From contig RFTO01000045.1 in NCBI GenBank assembly GCA_009923375.1, forward strand, positions 1 to 7,770: a DNA stretch of 7,770 bases, given 5' to 3'. Positions 7,471 to 7,770 of this stretch are shown piece after piece. Under the pieces are notes generated by a model. That model was not told where the DNA came from, did not search any database, and was given only the letters and a program-made list of their open reading frames with translations. The translations under genes and the position numbers were made by a program. The stretch is from Actinomycetota bacterium (GTDB lineage: Bacteria > Actinomycetota > Actinomycetes > S36-B12 > UBA5976). The number at the start of each line of letters is the position of its first letter. Within the stretch, counting starts at the first letter, position 1.

Positions 7471-7501
7471 AGCCTAGCCGCCAGATGCCGGTGGATGTCA
7501 C
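7471..7501 (-). promoter_or_regulatory. Possible promoter for leaderless glmU transcription
   Basis: On the minus strand TAGGCT (7476-7471) fits the actinobacterial -10 pattern TAnnnT and ends 7 nt before the glmU GTG, so a transcript would start at or next to the start codon. A GTGACA (7501-7496) resembles a -35 box, but the 19-nt spacer is long. The lack of a ribosome binding site fits leaderless translation, which is common in actinobacteria. Co-transcription from the tRNA gene, whose 3' end is 48 bp upstream of the start codon, is the alternative. Confidence 0.3.
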
Positions 7502-7511
7502 CTGCGTGATG

Positions 7512-7583
7512 TTCCCCCGCCTGGACTCGAACCAAGACAACCGACTCCAAAGGTCGGCGGGCTGCCAATTACCCCACGGGGGA
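7512..7583 (-). tRNA. tRNA-Gln(UUG)
   Basis: A complete 72-nt cloverleaf on the minus strand. Acceptor stem TCCCCCG pairs with CGGGGGA, with discriminator A at 7512. D-arm GGGT/GCCC. Anticodon stem CCGAC/GTCGG with loop CTTTGGA; the anticodon TTG at 7550-7548 reads CAA and wobbles to CAG. Variable loop TTGT. T-arm CTTGG/CCAGG with loop TTCGAGT. The 3' CCA is not encoded (CAT follows), so it must be added after transcription. A tRNA-Gln gene just upstream of glmU is a recurrent actinobacterial arrangement. The two may share a transcript; I could not find a convincing promoter directly upstream. Confidence 0.96.
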
Positions 7584-7731
7584 GAGTGGCGCCATCCTTC
7601 CACCTTCACTTGCGCGGGCTGCGTTGACCCGGCACATTGCGGCTGATGACGCGCAGGACACGAGGGCGAGGGGAGTTTTTGGGGGCAGATTGACACATCG
7701 AAAACTCGTCAAATTTGGGCCCGAACAAGTG

Positions 7732-7748
7732 CGTATTATCATAATACG
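7732..7748. promoter_or_regulatory. Perfect 17-bp palindrome, candidate operator
   Basis: CGTATTAT-C-ATAATACG is a perfect inverted repeat with 8-bp arms around one central base. It is AT-rich against a GC-rich background and lies about 150 bp upstream of the tRNA-Gln gene. A TATTAT (-10-like) hexamer occurs inside it on both strands. The symmetry fits a dimeric repressor site. In Mycobacterium tuberculosis a divergent TetR-family gene (Rv1019) lies upstream of glmU, so a regulator beyond the right edge is plausible but not seen here. No convincing -35 box goes with either TATTAT. Confidence 0.5.
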
Positions 7749-7770
7749 GTCGTGACTCTGGCTTAGGAAA

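Noticed and set aside
7464..7568. Longer glmU start at 7568
   Set aside because: The extension is the translation of the tRNA-Gln gene; the enzyme's nucleotide-binding motif begins just after GTG 7463.
7751..7770. GTG near the right edge on the plus strand as a divergent gene start
   Set aside because: The frame meets TAG after four codons; any divergent gene must start beyond the window.

Overview
This is a conserved housekeeping segment from a high-GC Gram-positive bacterium (Actinomycetota). The taxonomic call rests on four things seen in the sequence: the gene order tRNA-Gln, glmU, prs, rplY, pth, mfd; the actinobacterial signatures inside Mfd (PSWETLPHERLSP block, DEEQ box); the GTG starts; and an overall GC content that looks close to 60% by eye. 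No genus can be named from this window.

Every recognisable gene lies on the minus strand, so transcription runs from high to low coordinates. From the right edge: about 190 bp of non-coding DNA holding a perfect 17-bp palindrome (7732-7748); a tRNA-Gln(UUG) gene (7512-7583); glmU (5997-7463, GTG start) and prs (5023-5994), which are 2 nt apart; a 155-bp gap with a terminator-like hairpin after prs and a leader that could mask the rplY ribosome binding site; a short-form rplY (4547-4867); pth (from 4532), whose reading frame is broken near 4115; mfd (410-3943); and the first 121 codons of a predicted SurA-like lipoprotein that runs off the left edge.

The genes form two functional groups. GlmU and PrsA make central precursors: UDP-N-acetylglucosamine for peptidoglycan, and PRPP for nucleotides, His, Trp and cell-wall arabinose. 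RplY, Pth and the tRNA serve translation. Mfd couples transcription to nucleotide-excision repair, and the lipoprotein is probably an envelope folding or parvulin-like factor.

I see no mobile element, CRISPR array, phage gene or novel multi-gene system. The most notable anomaly is the frameshift in pth, normally an essential gene. The N-terminal part carries all the catalytic residues, while an intact C-terminal segment lies in another frame. Secondary points are the missing C-terminal domain of RplY, the possible RBS-masking rplY leader, the palindrome upstream of the tRNA, and a possible leaderless start for glmU.
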